Positions 1 to 12,390 of a stretch of DNA of 64,000 nt are shown here, piece by piece. How positions within the stretch are numbered: the first letter of the stretch is position 1; each line of letters starts with the position of its first letter. Made by a program: the position numbers and the translations under genes. Below the pieces are notes generated by a model. The model ran no database searches. It worked only from the letters and a program-made list of their open reading frames with translations, and was not told where the DNA came from. Source of the DNA: Sipunculus nudus (Eukaryota > Annelida > Sipuncula > Golfingiida > Sipunculidae); NCBI GenBank assembly GCA_026874595.1, contig CM049322.1, positions 29,885,340-29,949,339 on the forward strand. The letters are read 5' to 3'.

Positions 1-299
1 TAAAACTATGCCGGGTTTTGGAAAGATCGGTTTAACGGTCTAAGAGGAGTTCTTCGGAAACGAAAGTTGCGGCGGACCCGCGTGAAAAAAGAGTTTCCGC
101 AGTACAGACAATAATTTTAACATGATATCCTTTGATATGATATAGAACTAGTCATATCCTCAAAATAAACGGTAAACAGTTTAATTGATCATTAGTAACA
201 CTTTACTGGTACATCCTGCTCAACCATATATATATATATATATATATATATTCTTAGAAAAAAAGTAGCTCTATAGTGTTTGGTCAATTTCTTGATCAA
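1..299. other. no gene seen; short (TA)n
   Basis: No coding signal or recognisable repeat unit was found here, apart from an alternating TA run at about 226-251. Confidence 0.5.
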
Positions 300-813
300 A
301 TCGTTCAAAATGTTGAATTAAAAAAATGTGCCATAAAATGTCACGCTAGGTTAAAATTTAAATCAATGTCTGAAAGAGGCTAAAGTTTCAATAGCTTTTC
401 CTCCTTTAATAAACAAGTTGATGCAAGTGATGCCACAAAATAAAAACTCAGTTATGAGTCATATGAGCAACATTTGTATAAAATTTGGTGATGCTAGCTC
501 CTGTCATTTCTGAGATTACAATGTAAGATTGCATACTAAATTGAAGCCAAATGACGAGTGCATGCATCGTGACAGGTCACACTGTGTGTTTAACCGATAT
601 CTGTATGTGTAAAACCCAAAAAGGGCAAATTCACGGGTTCGTTTCAATACACTGTAAATCCTGGAAAGTGATAAGTGCAAATTTCTGTAACTCGGCAAAT
701 AATCCTCAAACTGGAACCATCTCAACAAACTTGATAGAGTTGTGGAATCATTTCTGTGAAATATTACACAATTTTGCTTGACAGTTTCCGATTTTTTAGC
801 TTTTCTCTGTAAC
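300..813 (+). mobile_element. family C element, internal fragment
   Basis: This stretch matches the interior of family C copies near 33.6-34.0, 40.3-40.8 and 45.5-46.3 kb. Shared phrases are a 'gatgccac' relic of GGTGGCGCCACC, 'aaatttggtgatgctagctcctg', and 'ctcaaactggaaccat' followed by 'ttctgtgaaata'. About 90 bp near 570-660 does not match the other copies and may be a small insertion. It ends where a second family C copy begins. Non-coding; the short open frames inside it have no support. Confidence 0.6.
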
Positions 814-1880
814 ATGGCCTATAGACCTGATGCAAACCTGTGCAATGGAATATACATCAGGTATAATGCTTTAATGTAAACATGCCTAGCCTTACTTTTC
901 AAGTAGATGTGTGACAAGTATATGTATTATGCAAGTATTTGACATTTTGAAACCATGTATAAGCACCAAGCACACAAACGTCACACTTAAAATACTGGTA
1001 TGGATGTACACAACACAAAACTGATTGTAAGTGGTGCCACCAGTCCCTTTGTGTGAATGCCATCGAAGATGTATGGACATGAAAAATTCAGGCAGATACT
1101 TCAAATCACTCTTGAATCATGTGCACAGATGCATAAAAACAACTGATATATCAAATCCCTCCTAAGATATAAGCAGGTACATACCATTTGCAAAAATTAT
1201 TGTAGTGTGTACGAAAAAGCCTTTAAAGATGCAAGGACATACTAAATGTTTAGGCAGATACATCAAACTTCTCTTGAGTCAGGTGCACTGGGCCAATCAA
1301 AGTCCGCTGAGTAAGGCAGATGCCCCTCAAGTCAAGTGAAACTTATTGCAAGGTGCAGCAACTGCCCTTAGCGAACATACTGAAAGACCTTGGCTACAAT
1401 GCTTATTCATAATTGTTTTATCAAAATGTTTAGAAAAACAACATATGCCTATAAAATAAAGAAGAATACATATGTATTTTATTCATTTATTTATCTTACA
1501 CATGATCTGGATATGGACACCAATTATTTATGTTGCCTGTACAGGTCTGCTTATACACTAGCAGAGCTCATTCTGTTAATACAATCAATCTACTGGCTTT
1601 GTTTACCAAAGTATCTTACAGTCTTTTCACGATCAAAGGTTCATTAAATCAGCCAAAATTCATTTAACTTATCTTAAACAAAGGCTACCTAGGAAACGGT
1701 TTTGTGCAATTTTACAGAATTTGAAAAGCAGTTTTGCAGAAGACTACTGCAGCCTTCCGTTTGATATAGGCTTACTTGGCTACAAGACCCAAATCCAGCT
1801 TCTATAACTCTACCAAAATTCGATTAACCCGATCCATTCTTACACGAATGAGAGAACCCTAAAATATAAACAATTCAGCT
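814..1880 (+). mobile_element. family C element, 5'-end-bearing partial copy
   Basis: The 5' end is a degenerate form of the family C start: 'ggcctatagacctgatgcaaacctgtgcaatgg' is spread over 816-848 and parallels 44700-44730. Downstream text follows the 44.7-kb copy (the 'gaagatg...tggacatgaaaaat' block near 1065-1090, a GTGGTGCCACC palindrome relic near 1033, and the 'cgtttgatataggcttact' block near 1758). The copy seems interrupted at about 1345-1690 by unrelated AT-rich sequence. No 3' end is visible. Non-coding. Confidence 0.6.
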
Positions 1881-2339
1881 TGTATGAATTCAGACCTTAT
1901 GTATTGTGATCTTGGCCATTTGTTTTCTAATTTTGTAACTGAAACATATGACAGTTTGTTAACATAATTTTATACATTTGCGATACGACAAATATATCTG
2001 GGTGACATGGGAATAACTAAAACACCTGTGATACAAGGCATAGCTGTATTGATTAAGTGACGAGAAGACACTGGGCCGCCTGGAACTTAAAAATACCACG
2101 TAATATAATATGATCTCGAAAACAACTTCAATGACTGACCAAGTTTTAGAACTTTAAATTTTAAAATGTAGTATAAAAAGCATAATCAATATGTTTGCAT
2201 TACATGAAACTTTAATCAACAGTGTTGATAGACAGGAATAAAATGTGCTCTTGGCAAAGATGGGCAAAAGTTTAGGTTGTAATTTACATTTCTGCAAATA
2301 ACTAAATATTATTAAAAATTCTTATATAATTTCAGCTTA
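1881..2339. other. no gene seen
   Basis: AT-rich sequence with no long open frame, RNA gene or clear repeat match. Confidence 0.4.
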
Positions 2340-2745
2340 AATCTAAATTGAATATTATTATATGTTTGAGAAGGAGAATAATCTAGCTTCAACAATCACC
2401 ATGATAAGTGAGTAAAAATACTTAAAGCTGTTCTATCAAAATACACAATGTTCTGGTCCGTTCATTTTACAAAAACGGCTTAATGTATAGCATGTACATG
2501 TACATAGTAAATATATTGAGGAACATTTATGCCAAATATGAACAAAGTAACAGCGGTGGTTTTGATATTATATGGTAATGAAGTATAACAATACTTTTCC
2601 AACAGAAAATGGAAGTTTTCCCTAAATTTACAGAAAGAACGACGTCACAGTAACCTAGTTTCAGGTTTGGCAGAACAACGTAAAATACATCTAACAGTAT
2701 GTAAATTTTCGGAACGGTAGGTCCAACAGTTTTTAAACATGCCAG
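2340..2745 (+). mobile_element. degenerate F1-family 3' portion
   Basis: It matches the F1 interior seen at 30.1-30.4, 31.7-32.0 and 49.85-50.2 kb: a 'ctagcttcaacaat...gtgagtaaa' block, a 'gaagtataacaatac' block and 'aaaatggaagttttccct...gacgtcacagtaacc'. It lacks the terminal ACGG microsatellite and hairpin. Old and decayed. Confidence 0.5.
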
Positions 2746-3481
2746 TCTATCAAAAAAACAATTGACATAGGATTACACAGTTATCTGTGCTAAAACAGAA
2801 TATGAAATATCATCAGGACATATATAATCATCATATATATAGGGCAACATCTCACTAACATGACCAAATCCTGCGGGACCAGCCAAAGTGCTTGTATAAG
2901 CAAGGTCGTCGTGCTTGTGGATGGTCTTATAAGGATTTACATTAGTCCTGGTCCAAAAATGTGGTCGTCTTAGCAGGGGTGGTCATGATAGTGAGGTGGT
3001 TGTCAGGTGAGTTTTCATATGAAAAAGAGAATAGCCCTGCCTTTATTATAGAAATATCGACTATACTGTATTAATATTACTGAAAATAACCAATTGCACA
3101 GACATTTCTTGAAGAATTTTATGATCCAGTGGAAAATACTTATTCAGCATTGTTGAACACATCAAGGGTTTGAGTTTCTAAGTGCTTACATGCATTTCCT
3201 AGAATATGGGTCTCTATCGCATACTTCCGAGATTTCACCAAGATCTGAATAAATGCTTAGGTTTAAGCTCTGTCACATAATGTTGCCTAGCTGCTAATTA
3301 TAATGCACAGATGGCCGGCCGGGAATATAGAAGGATGGATGAAGACCAGTTGTTATATCTCAGCCAGACTGAAAAATCAGCTGTGCAAATAGTTTAAAAT
3401 CACAAGAATGCCGTTTTAATTTATGTATTTGTATTCAGCGTTTCCAGTCTAAAATTAAAGAAAATAGTATAAAGGACTTAC

Positions 3482-3778
3482 AATGCACAACAAGACTAAT
3501 CTGTTTTTCTCCGGCCAATGTTGTTGACTCTGGATGGGTAATTGGCACAGCCACCTCACACGTGTAGGTACTGGCTGTTTCCTTTTTGACAGGCCCCAGT
3601 ACCAATGTCTTCTGGCCTGGCCGCTGCCCAACTGTTGATCCTCCCCTCTGTTGTATCCATCTATAATGTTGGTCCGGTGCAACCGGGTTTGATTCAGATG
3701 AACACTCCAGTCTCAGTGGCTCGTCTTTCTTCTTTGTGATTACTTCCTGGTCGGGGGTTAATCTTACACTGGGGGCCA
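3482..3778 (-). CDS. immunoglobulin-like domain exon (internal exon of a host gene)
   Basis: This is one internal exon of 297 bp (99 codons) on the minus strand. The acceptor AG lies at 3780-3779 behind a short pyrimidine run, and the donor GTAAGT starts at 3481. Both introns split a codon after its first base, so the exon is symmetric phase 1-1, as is usual for exons encoding one Ig domain. The translation has the Ig hallmarks in order: a first cysteine in 'LRLEC', a core tryptophan in 'YRWIQ', and a second cysteine in the 'YTCEV' strand-F motif. The Cys-Cys spacing is about 50 residues. No signal peptide or membrane segment lies in this exon, and I found no neighbouring exon, so the introns must be long or the other exons too short to see. 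The parent is probably a cell-surface or secreted Ig-superfamily protein; the family cannot be named from one domain. Confidence 0.75.
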
Positions 3779-3781
3779 CTG

Positions 3782-5200
3782 GAGGAACACATTGAAATAA
3801 TAGTTACTGATGATTAATGAATATATGAACTTGACTGGTTTATACTGTGAAAATGTGTTGTAATGTTACATAATTAACACAGTCTGATAAATCTTACACA
3901 AGGAGCATCTGGGAGTAAAGTTTCCTACGACAATTTCTGATTACTCAATAAAATTACAAGCCTGAGCGAGGATTTGCAGTAATTCTCCTTCACATAGGTT
4001 GACCTTTCATCTGAGAGTGTACATTTTTTCAATCCATTTCTTACAGTTGGTGTTGGTCAATACACAATACACGGTGAGGAACATACACAACAGTCCCTTA
4101 TAGTATGTTCAAACTGGGAAGAGTACTGTTAGGTGTAGAATTAATATTCCTAACTGATAATCCAGATTTATAAAATACAGCTACACTTTCCAACGGATGC
4201 ATAGCACATCTTGAAATTCATAAAGTAACAAGTACTTGTTTATCCATCGAGATCCTAAGCCATTATCTCGTCAATGCCAGCACATCAATATCATGTGCTA
4301 TTGCAAAATCTGACACGGACTCTGCTTTATTCGTTTCTGACCTAACACTGTGTGAGCAAAGATGTAAAAGTCTTTGTATATTCTGACAAGTTTATACATT
4401 CCTAAGCCTGATAACACGGATATTGTTCACATTAACATTAACTCCTCCTCTCACTTTGGGGCGGCGACACGGTAGCTACTGAAAGTAAAATCACTGTTTT
4501 TTTTAATACATTTAGTTTAGACATTAGCTATGGTAAACTTGCCAAATATACCATTCGTGTTTCATCCATATGTGAGCCATTCGTGCACTTTTGATAACCA
4601 ATACGCACTAGATTTTCTTTCTTTACTCCACATGCGTCTAAACTTACGATGTTTACCCATCTTTAATCCTCGTTTGTTAAGTCTGTTTTTTCTTATATTT
4701 ACCAGTCTCTATATAAAATATATATAAAAAAATCATGTTTGTTCTCTCACCTATCCTCCTCAGTTATTATGAGGTATATTCAGAAAATTCCTCCAGTACG
4801 TGGTCCGTGCATCTTAGTCCATACTTAAGTGCATCGTCAATGTCACCAGCAGACGATAATGAAGCTATATGAGCGTGATGAAATAATTTGATGATAAATT
4901 AATTACAGCACATGAGTCAGACAGTACAAAATATCAAAAGAATAAACTATATTTGACTATAACATTAATATTTCATGATTTACATTATTATTTTGAAATA
5001 TGTAAAGTGAAAGTATGTTTCAACAATGAAGGACGGAGTGAAGGCTGAATAAGGAAACTTGACTTTGACGACATCTGGCGGAAGAACTGGCCACACGCCA
5101 TGCACTTCGGTTCCCGGTATAATTTGATGTTTTTACTTAAAACAAAGACGTAAGGTGAGCTTGTTCGTAAAACAAGGAACTAGACCGTATTGATAAGAAT
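3782..5200. other. probable intron or intergenic DNA, no gene seen
   Basis: This is the upstream side of the minus-strand Ig exon. No further exon with convincing splice sites and codon structure was found. The final few hundred bases may include the 5' UTR of LINE-A, whose exact start I cannot fix. Confidence 0.4.
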
Positions 5201-5251
5201 GGGTGTGAGTAAACAAGTCTGGAGGGCCTGTATAGATTTTTACAACTAAAA

Positions 5252-6092
5252 ATGAAGGAAAAGTTTCAGCCAGGGGCAATAGTTGTGACAGGTACGTCCT
5301 TGACCTTGCGTCTGGTAGTGGTCATGGCAACTCTGCTAACGCTATGTGGTGATGTTGAACTGAACACAGGCCCGCCAAAGCAAACTAGCAGTAGCAAAAG
5401 TAAAAACAGTAATGCTACGAGCATTAGGGGTACCATGTTAGAGCATGCAACAGTGAAGCAACAGTGGTACAGGTTGAAATGACATGGAACCACAAGCTTC
5501 GTGTGTGGAGTCGCAAGTCCAGGTTGATGTGGACACGGCTAAGTGCACATATATTCCATATACTCAAGGTTCTCTTGACAAACGTATTGAGGCACTAGAA
5601 CGACGAAGACAGGTGGACGTGACTGAGAGGGCGAGAAACTTGAACAGGAGAATCAGCAGCTGAGGAAGCAGTGCGGCAAGCTGGAGGACCAGTCAAGGAG
5701 ACAAAATGTCATCTTTCATGGTATACCTTTGGACAATGAGGGGAAAGAATCCTGGAAGGAGTGTGAACAGAAAATCAGGAAAGTAGTAATGGAAAAGATT
5801 GGGATAGACTGTGAGACTGATGATGAGTTAGAAATTGAAAGAGCACATAGAATGCCAGTAAAAAAGTACAGGCAAACCAAAACCTATCATTCTTAAGTTT
5901 GGTAAATATAAACAAAAAGAATTGGTCATAGAACAGGCTAGAGTAAAGTTAAAAAATCCAGATATAACGGTTGTTTATAACTATAGTTAAGCAGTGAGGA
6001 AAGTCAGAGGGTATCTAATTCCTTACATGATTGAAGCCAGGAAAGAAAGTTATGCATACCTGTCTTGTGAAAAGTTGATAATTGATAATTAA
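5252..6092 (+). pseudogene. LINE-A ORF1 (2A leader, coiled coil, L1-ORF1p-like RNA-binding region)
   Basis: The first frame (5252-5482, 76 codons) starts with ATG, has a hydrophobic leader and the 2A-like motif, then a Ser/Lys-rich linker before a stop. A second frame from about 5485 resumes with 'KRIEALERRRQ', a short heptad-like coiled coil, and stops near 5660. From about 5700 a third segment reads 'NVIFHGIP' and 'EIERAHRMP', the signature of the RRM-like domain of L1-type ORF1 proteins, which bind nucleic acid and chaperone the retrotransposon RNA. A last segment 'PIILKFGKYKQKE' to about 6090 is the following C-terminal domain, with one in-frame stop near 5988. At least four disabling changes are visible. 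The intact protein would be about 270-280 residues. Confidence 0.7.
5300..5377 (+). other. 2A-like ribosome-skipping motif with an N-T-G-P core
   Basis: Residues 17-42 of the first LINE-A frame run from a Leu/Val-rich stretch into 'LCGDVELNTGPP'. The known 2A consensus is D-(V/I)-E-x-N-P-G-P, where translation skips the last Gly-Pro bond. Here the first proline of NPGP is threonine (codon ACA, one base from CCA). 2A sequences at the N-terminus of LINE proteins are established in several invertebrate CR1/L2-type elements. Whether this variant still skips is unknown; the change may be decay in a dead copy. Confidence 0.75.
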
Positions 6093-6194
6093 ACATATAT
6101 CTGGGATTATTCAACAAATGATAAGAAACTTATACAAGGAAAGGAATAGGGAATAGGCCAGGGTCAATGTCAGTTTAAAGCATATGTTAATAAT

Positions 6195-9100
6195 TTGATG
6201 ACATGTGATGTTTATATTGCAGATAATGAGGAACAGAATGGTCAGCTAACAGAAAGTAACCCCACAACTCCAACTGCACTTTCTAACATAGAGGATAAGA
6301 CAGCACATAATGTACAGATAAGAAGGGAATATAATACATATACTAATTGTATTAATATTCCTGAGGATGATGGAAACTGTCAAATAGATGTAAAAACACT
6401 AACAACATTGAGTGCACATGGGCTTAAGAACAAAATTAAATCAGTAGAAGTTAAAGAATTGATAAATAATCACAGTATTGTATGTATCACTGAGACATCG
6501 GCAACCACGGATGATGGATTTTCTGATGCATTCTACGGATACTAGGGTTATGGAATAGTCAGTAAGAGTATAGGGAGAGGAGGGGTCTTAGTTAACGTGC
6601 AACAGAAATTAAGGGGTATGACAAAGAATGTTATATAGTATGCAGATATCATCATATTGATTACGGATGGTACTTTAATTAATGAAGATAAAGATTTGGC
6701 CATAGTTTGCTGCTACATTGCGCCAGCAGGTTCATCATTCTCTGTAGATGAAGATGAAATAAATGGTATGAACAGGCTGGAAAATGTATTGGTAGATACT
6801 ATGGCAGAATTTGATGATCTGAACTTAATTCTCCATGGTGATTTGAATGCTATAGAACTGCAAGTATAACAGATTTGATTGAAGATGACAATACGAATAG
6901 TATTGGATATGTATACTTTAACCCAAACACATCAGTAGAAATACCACGCAGGTCAAAAGATAGTGTTGTTAATGCTTTCGGAAGGAGTCTGATTCAGCTA
7001 TGTTATTCTTTTTAAGTACTGATTATCAATGGGAGAATTGAACCAGATATATCAGGAGACTTAAGTGTTTAACATCTTCTGTTAGCAGTTTAGTTGATTA
7101 TATAATTGTCAGTAGTTAGATGATCACTATCCTTTAAGCTGTTCACTTAACATTATTAGACCGAGTAAAGAGTTTTCGAATGAACATATATGCGAACTGA
7201 CAAAATGGGTAAAATTTTGTCAGACTGACGAAAAAAAACAAATATTTCAAAATCATTAGAAAAAATAGAATGTGCATTATTTTTCAACACATTTAATGAA
7301 ACCTTAGAAACATATCCGGGCAAAACAAGTGAGGCACTGGTTACTATTTTTCAAAATATATCCTCCAGAACTAAACAAATATTCCGAGACAGCATGAAAC
7401 TAAAGCAACCAAAATGGTGGGAAAAAGAGTGTGAATTTTGGAAAAATGAAAAATATATATCTCTGAATAAGTATAGATGTACATTATCAGATGCCGACTT
7501 AGTTATTAATCAACAAACAAAACAGAGGTTTAAAAAGTTATGTGAAGAAAAGAAGGCAATCATCCTAGCCTTAGAGGTGCAAAAGGTGATAGGTGCAAAA
7601 AGACACTGATTCCATGTGGAAAAACATGAGATTTTTAAATAAAAAAATTCTTACAACTGTAGAACCGGTACTTTGGTACAAACATTTTAAGGAACTTTTG
7701 AATTCATCAAAGCATGGAATTAACCAAGAGTTTAAGAATCATACCCTGGAATATTTAAAAAATGTATCAGAAATTGAAAATGATACAGAGCTTCATGGAC
7801 TCATTACACTATGTAAGGCACAGAAAGCCATAAATGAAATGGAAAGAGGAAAGGCCCCAGGGCCTGGCAGGATAACGGTAGATATAATGAAAGATACATA
7901 TAGTAACAGGTCGACTCCTATATTACAATTATTTAATAGTATATTAGGAAATGGAGTTTTCCCAGCTTTTGGGGCAAAGCAATAATTGTAACAATTCACA
8001 AAAAGGGTTCCACCATTGATCCTAAAAAACTAAGAGGTATTTCCTTACTTAATACCGTGGGTAAACTATTTATAAAAAAATATTGGCAAACAGAATTAAA
8101 AATTATGTTGATCAAGCTGGATTATTATGTGAAGCACAAGCTGACTATAGGAAAGGTTATTCAACAGTAGACCATGCATTTTCTTTTATGGGGTGTGTGC
8201 TGAAATATTAAACAATAAAGAAAAGAAGGTTTTATTGCACTTTTATTGATTTTTCGACTGCCTTTGATAGTGTACAACATGATTTATTGTGGCATGTATA
8301 AGTTAAATCTGGGATAAAAGGGAAACTCTTACAGATACTTCAGTCAATGTATAGTCAAATGAAAGCCTTGTGTTCTTACAGAGGAAGGATTAACAGATTA
8401 TTTTGAATATACTAACGGCACTACACAAGGGTGCATGGTGAGCCCTCTTCTGTTTTCTTTATTTATAAATGAATTTTATGAACAAATTTATGAAACAGAT
8501 TGTCATGATATTAATATTGATGAATATTTGCCAAACTTAATGACATTAATGTACGCTGATGATTTAGTGTGCTTCAGTGATACAATAGGACGTCTCCAAG
8601 AACATATCAACCAATTGCAAGTTTTTTTCTGTCAATTATTGCTTAAAAGTTAATTTAGGAAAGACAAAATTATGGTTTTTAGACAAGAGAGTTCATTAAA
8701 AAGAATAGAGAAATGGCATTATAAAAATACTCAAATTGAAACGGTAAATGACTATAGATACAAGTACATGGTCATGGTATAAAACAAAGAAAACGCAGGT
8801 AATGCAGGCTGAAAAAGCAGTGACTTTTATAAATTTTTTTATAGGAAATATACTTGTATAACAGTAAGCCAGCTATTTTATCTATTTGATTGTATGGTCA
8901 CACCGGTATTATTTTATGGTTCAGAACTGTGGGGCTATGAAAGATGTGAAATAATTGAAAAGATGCAATTTAAATTCTGCAAGTACATTCTAAAAATTAG
9001 CTCTTCAGCTCCGAACGCAGCATCATTGGGAGAGCTTTGAAGGCATCAATGTATGTCGGTCAATTATTAAGATTTATAAAATATTGGACAAAACAAGTAC

Positions 9101-9715
9101 CTTATGGGAATAATAGATGTCAAAAACGTATATATAATATGCTGTTTAATCTAGACATGAATGAAAAACAAACATGGGTACTCATATAAGAAGCATAATA
9201 TGCAGCGCTGGTTTTGGGTATGTGTGGATGAATCAAGAAGTATGAGACATTCGAATATTTTTGGCTAAAATAAAGGAAAGAATTATTGGTCTTGTGATGT
9301 AGAATTAAATACTTAATTAAATTTTTATGGTACTTTTGAATCTATGCTCTCAATGGAGAAATGTTTACTGTGTATGACTAATTCCAAGCATAAACAAGCG
9401 CTAGCCAGATTGAGATGTTCATGTCATGATTTGATGATTGAAAAGAGAAGGTATACGAAAATGGATAGGGAAGAAAGAATATGCAAGTTTTGTGTTAACT
9501 ATGGTTTTAATTTAATAGAGGATGAGTACCATTTTGTACACGAATGTTTGTTATAAAATGATTTGAGGAAAAAATATTTGAGAAAGGGCCTACATGCACC
9601 AAACAAGGAAAATTTTATTGTGGTTTTTAACTTGAGTGAAGAGAAAGAAAAAAATAAGATTTGCAGCATATGTATACCATGGTTTTGAATTAAGAGAAAA
9701 TTATATTAAATGACT
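6195..9715 (+). pseudogene. LINE-A ORF2 (endonuclease, reverse transcriptase, Cys/His tail)
   Basis: The frame opening at 6195 leads into the endonuclease with 'HGLKNKIK' and 'VCITET' (catalytic Glu), then after shifts 'LILHGDLNA' (GDFN-type catalytic Asp/Asn motif near 6830-6855). A linker is open at 7394-7609 and RT begins in the frame at 7593-7985 with 'GKAPGPGRI'. RT continues as 'GISLLNTVGKLF' (about 8035-8070), 'FIDFSTAFDSVQHDLLW' (about 8243-8292) and 'GCMVSPLLFSLFINE', with the catalytic 'YADD' box near 8552. The tail at 9344-9556 has the 'LRCSCHDL...CKFC...EDEYHFVHEC' Cys/His pattern common at the end of many LINE polyproteins. Stops and frameshifts separate nearly every block. Confidence 0.75.
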
Positions 9716-10255
9716 GTTTTTTAGCAAACATGGCAATATTAGAGTTTATCTTTAATAGATCGTTTATCTTTTGAATGACGACTGGATTGTAGTGTCTATT
9801 AATGTTCTAAAAAATAGTAATTGTGATGGACATTCAGGTATTTTACAATTATTATTGTAACCTCCTGTAATGTTTTCGTTTACAGAATATCCACTTCCAA
9901 TATACCATGAAAATACACCGGATGTTGCAAGTATAAGGGAAATGAGAAACAAAACTGTTTCATGTTTTCATTTAGTTAATTTATTTATTTTATTTTGCTT
10001 TTTGTGTTATATACTTTAGTAACTTTCAATTACAGTTTAGGGTTATTAAAAGAAATTGCAAGGAATTCGATGTAAAAACAATGAAGTTTAATTGTGTGAA
10101 AAACGCCGCCAGTACACATACAAATATGTTTATTATGTAACATTATGTTATAGCTGTTTAAATGTAAAAAGATTTGTATACTCTTAATTGGATCTTTAGG
10201 CCCAGGCCTCCTGTTTCCTGAATAAACTTGTTGTTGATAAAGAAAATAAATAAAG
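9716..10255 (+). other. LINE-A 3' UTR and polyadenylation region
   Basis: Non-coding AT-rich tail. It ends with AATAAA at 10221-10226 and a simple A-rich AATAAATAAAG stretch, where the retrotransposon homology appears to stop. Confidence 0.5.
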
Positions 10256-10617
10256 AAATTTTACTTTAACATACTTAAGAAGTGGCTTCTTGGCGAAATT
10301 GTGAGACAGACAGGGAACGTGTCATATAAACCGATGATGAAATAACGGATTTGAAGGCGACATGTAGACCATATTATGCTACGTTTAAATGCTACATGAT
10401 TGGAACCATCAGTTAATAATTCGAATTATATTCATTAATTTTCATGGAAAAAGATGAAACAAAGTGTAGATTGCATATTACGATTAACGTTTTTGCCATT
10501 TATTAATGCAACCACCGTCTTATTGCCAGGATTAATCAAGACGATAAATATGTAAAGGTTATTTATAAAATGTTTCATAGATGCTTCTATGTGTTAAATT
10601 ATCATTAATTAATATAA

Positions 10618-10648
<31 letters not shown>

Positions 10649-11440
10649 TAGGCAACCTGTTTTATAAAGCAGAAGTACAAAATTCTGCTCTAGGCGTATC
10701 GTTTAACTGATATGCTTTAAAATAGATTTTTAAAAATTTTCCCCTTGTTGGTATATGTGCCTTAAGATGCTGATTTTCAACAGTTCAAGAACGATTTGAT
10801 AAAGCCTGCTTTGCAACAGAATAAACTAAGGGCAATCACTATTTGGATTTTGGTAACTCATAGTTCCCTCTTAAAATATCCAGCTTCTTGTGTTTATCTA
10901 AACCGAATAGAAAAACAATAAAAGTAATGTCTTATAATTGACGTGATTGTTTATGTAAGACCGTATTGAAGCTAAATTTGTATGAATCCACAATTGACTC
11001 TTCATTGTACAAGTTGTTGATTTTCTCTTACTGCAATAAGTAAATAAACATCCGTTATGACAGGATAAATTGAATGGTGTTTTAATCATACTTAGAATAT
11101 TATATTGGAAAGATCAAAGTAATATTTCTTTTTTTTTTGTAAGGTGATATGGGGATATCTCGTTAAATATGCAACAGGAAATCAACAGTTTTTTGTATTT
11201 ACAGCTAGTAAGGTATATATTGTAATTAGAGTGTCATTTATTTGATGATGATTAGGATGAATTAGATCAAATTACTTATAGTGCCCTAGGGCCAGATGAA
11301 GATAACTTTATCCTTGATAATAAAAATATATGTGTAGTACAGGTTGCTAGGTACCAGATGTGGATTAAGTGTAATATTACAGCTTGCATGTGTATAATAG
11401 ATCTGTTAACTGAAATTTAAAAAAAAAACAGTGCAGCCAC
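10256..11440. other. no gene seen; (TA)n microsatellite
   Basis: AT-rich spacer containing an alternating TA run at about 10614-10643. No open frame with recognisable content. Confidence 0.4.
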
Positions 11441-11446
11441 CAATGC

Positions 11447-11754
11447 TTATGGACTCACTGTCAGTCGTCCTTGGAAGGGGTTGGTTCTGACAGGAATAAC
11501 TTCAGTCTTGTCGGTATTCTTTTTAAGTTTGTTGCTGGTCATCAGTGATAGTACATCCGCAATACAAGCCTGGACAGAGCTGAATTTACCTGGTTGACTA
11601 CTTTTTGACAGTCCCGTGTCATCAGCATACTTATGAGAAGAACAATCATGTGCAGATTTTATGTGAGATAGGGGATGTGAATATAAAGTGAACAATATAG
11701 GTCCTAACACGGATCCCTGGGGAACCCCGTACAAGAAAGTACATTGAACTTAAC
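11447..11754 (-). pseudogene. LINE reverse transcriptase fragment
   Basis: The minus strand encodes RT palm blocks in one open frame: 'YGVPQGSVLGPILFTLY' followed about 20 residues later by 'HKYADDTGLSKS', the catalytic aspartate box, and 'SNKLKKNTDKTEV'. These are the classic B-C-D motifs of Jockey/CR1/Rex-type LINEs and clearly differ from both larger LINEs in this window. Homology stops abruptly at about 11755 on the 5' side and 11450 on the 3' side, so this is a truncated relic of about 100 codons. Its frame is still open, which suggests it is younger than LINE-A. Confidence 0.75.
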
Positions 11755-12300
11755 GCATTGCGCTTTGTTGTTCTCCATGTCGTTCACCTGTTTCCAGCAG
11801 TGGTTCATGCGACGAGTAGACTTCACGCATGGGCGATCTGGGTGTTCCGAATGGCGACCACTGGTCAGTTGAGACGGCAAGCATTGGAGTAAAGGCTATA
11901 CAAAATGTGAGAAACCTGAAACAGGGTCGGCATATAATGCCCACAGAGAGAGGGTTTCCCACATCACGGCACGCTTTACCAAAGTTCACAAGCATACAGC
12001 CACTAAATCCATTTGAAAATCAAGAAAACATGCAGAGCTCAAGTTAACTCCAGAAAACTCCATGTTACCAGAAATAAAATCTACCTCTTCTTTAAATACA
12101 CGTCTTTATTCACCGAGAAAGGGCTAAATATGTCTCCAGCTGATACTGAACTAGAAACATGATTCACCTGAAGAGTTCAATCTGGTACCTTTTATGTACT
12201 ATTTGTCTGCACGCGTTAACATTTAGGATTTCATATGCTTTTTTATTTTTATTGATTTCGGTAGGTTCTTATATCGCTTCAAGGTCTAGATATGAATTCA
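11755..12300. other. unassigned
   Basis: Two overlapping open frames of 70-80 codons exist on opposite strands (11750-11995 and 11829-12047). Neither has a recognisable domain, so I do not call a gene. Confidence 0.3.
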
Positions 12301-12390
12301 TTTTTAGCTCAGCTGACTGAAAGTCATCTGAGCTATAGCGATCACTCTTTGTCCGTCGTCCGTCTGTCCGTCTGTCCGTCCGTTAACCAG

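Larger units (their letters stand above)
5230..10255 (+). mobile_element. LINE-A: near full-length, inactivated non-LTR retrotransposon
   Basis: A single degraded LINE copy reading in order: a 2A-like leader, ORF1, an apurinic-type endonuclease, reverse transcriptase, a C-terminal Cys/His motif, a 3' UTR and an adenine-rich tail with AATAAA signals at 10221 and about 10244. Frames break at least ten times, so it cannot make working protein. The 5' boundary is uncertain (between about 5000 and 5250). No target-site duplication was identified by eye. The clade is not certain: the 2A leader and the C-terminal motif suggest a CR1/L2/Nimb-like group rather than LINE-B's L1/Tx1 type. Confidence 0.8.

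Noticed and set aside
5266-5493. 75-codon minus-strand frame opposite the LINE-A leader
   Set aside because: Shadow of the plus-strand ORF1, which has the 2A motif and clear downstream domains.
12301-12335. Terminal hairpins as transcription terminators
   Set aside because: Rho-independent terminators are not expected in this eukaryotic context. The hairpins mark element ends in many copies.
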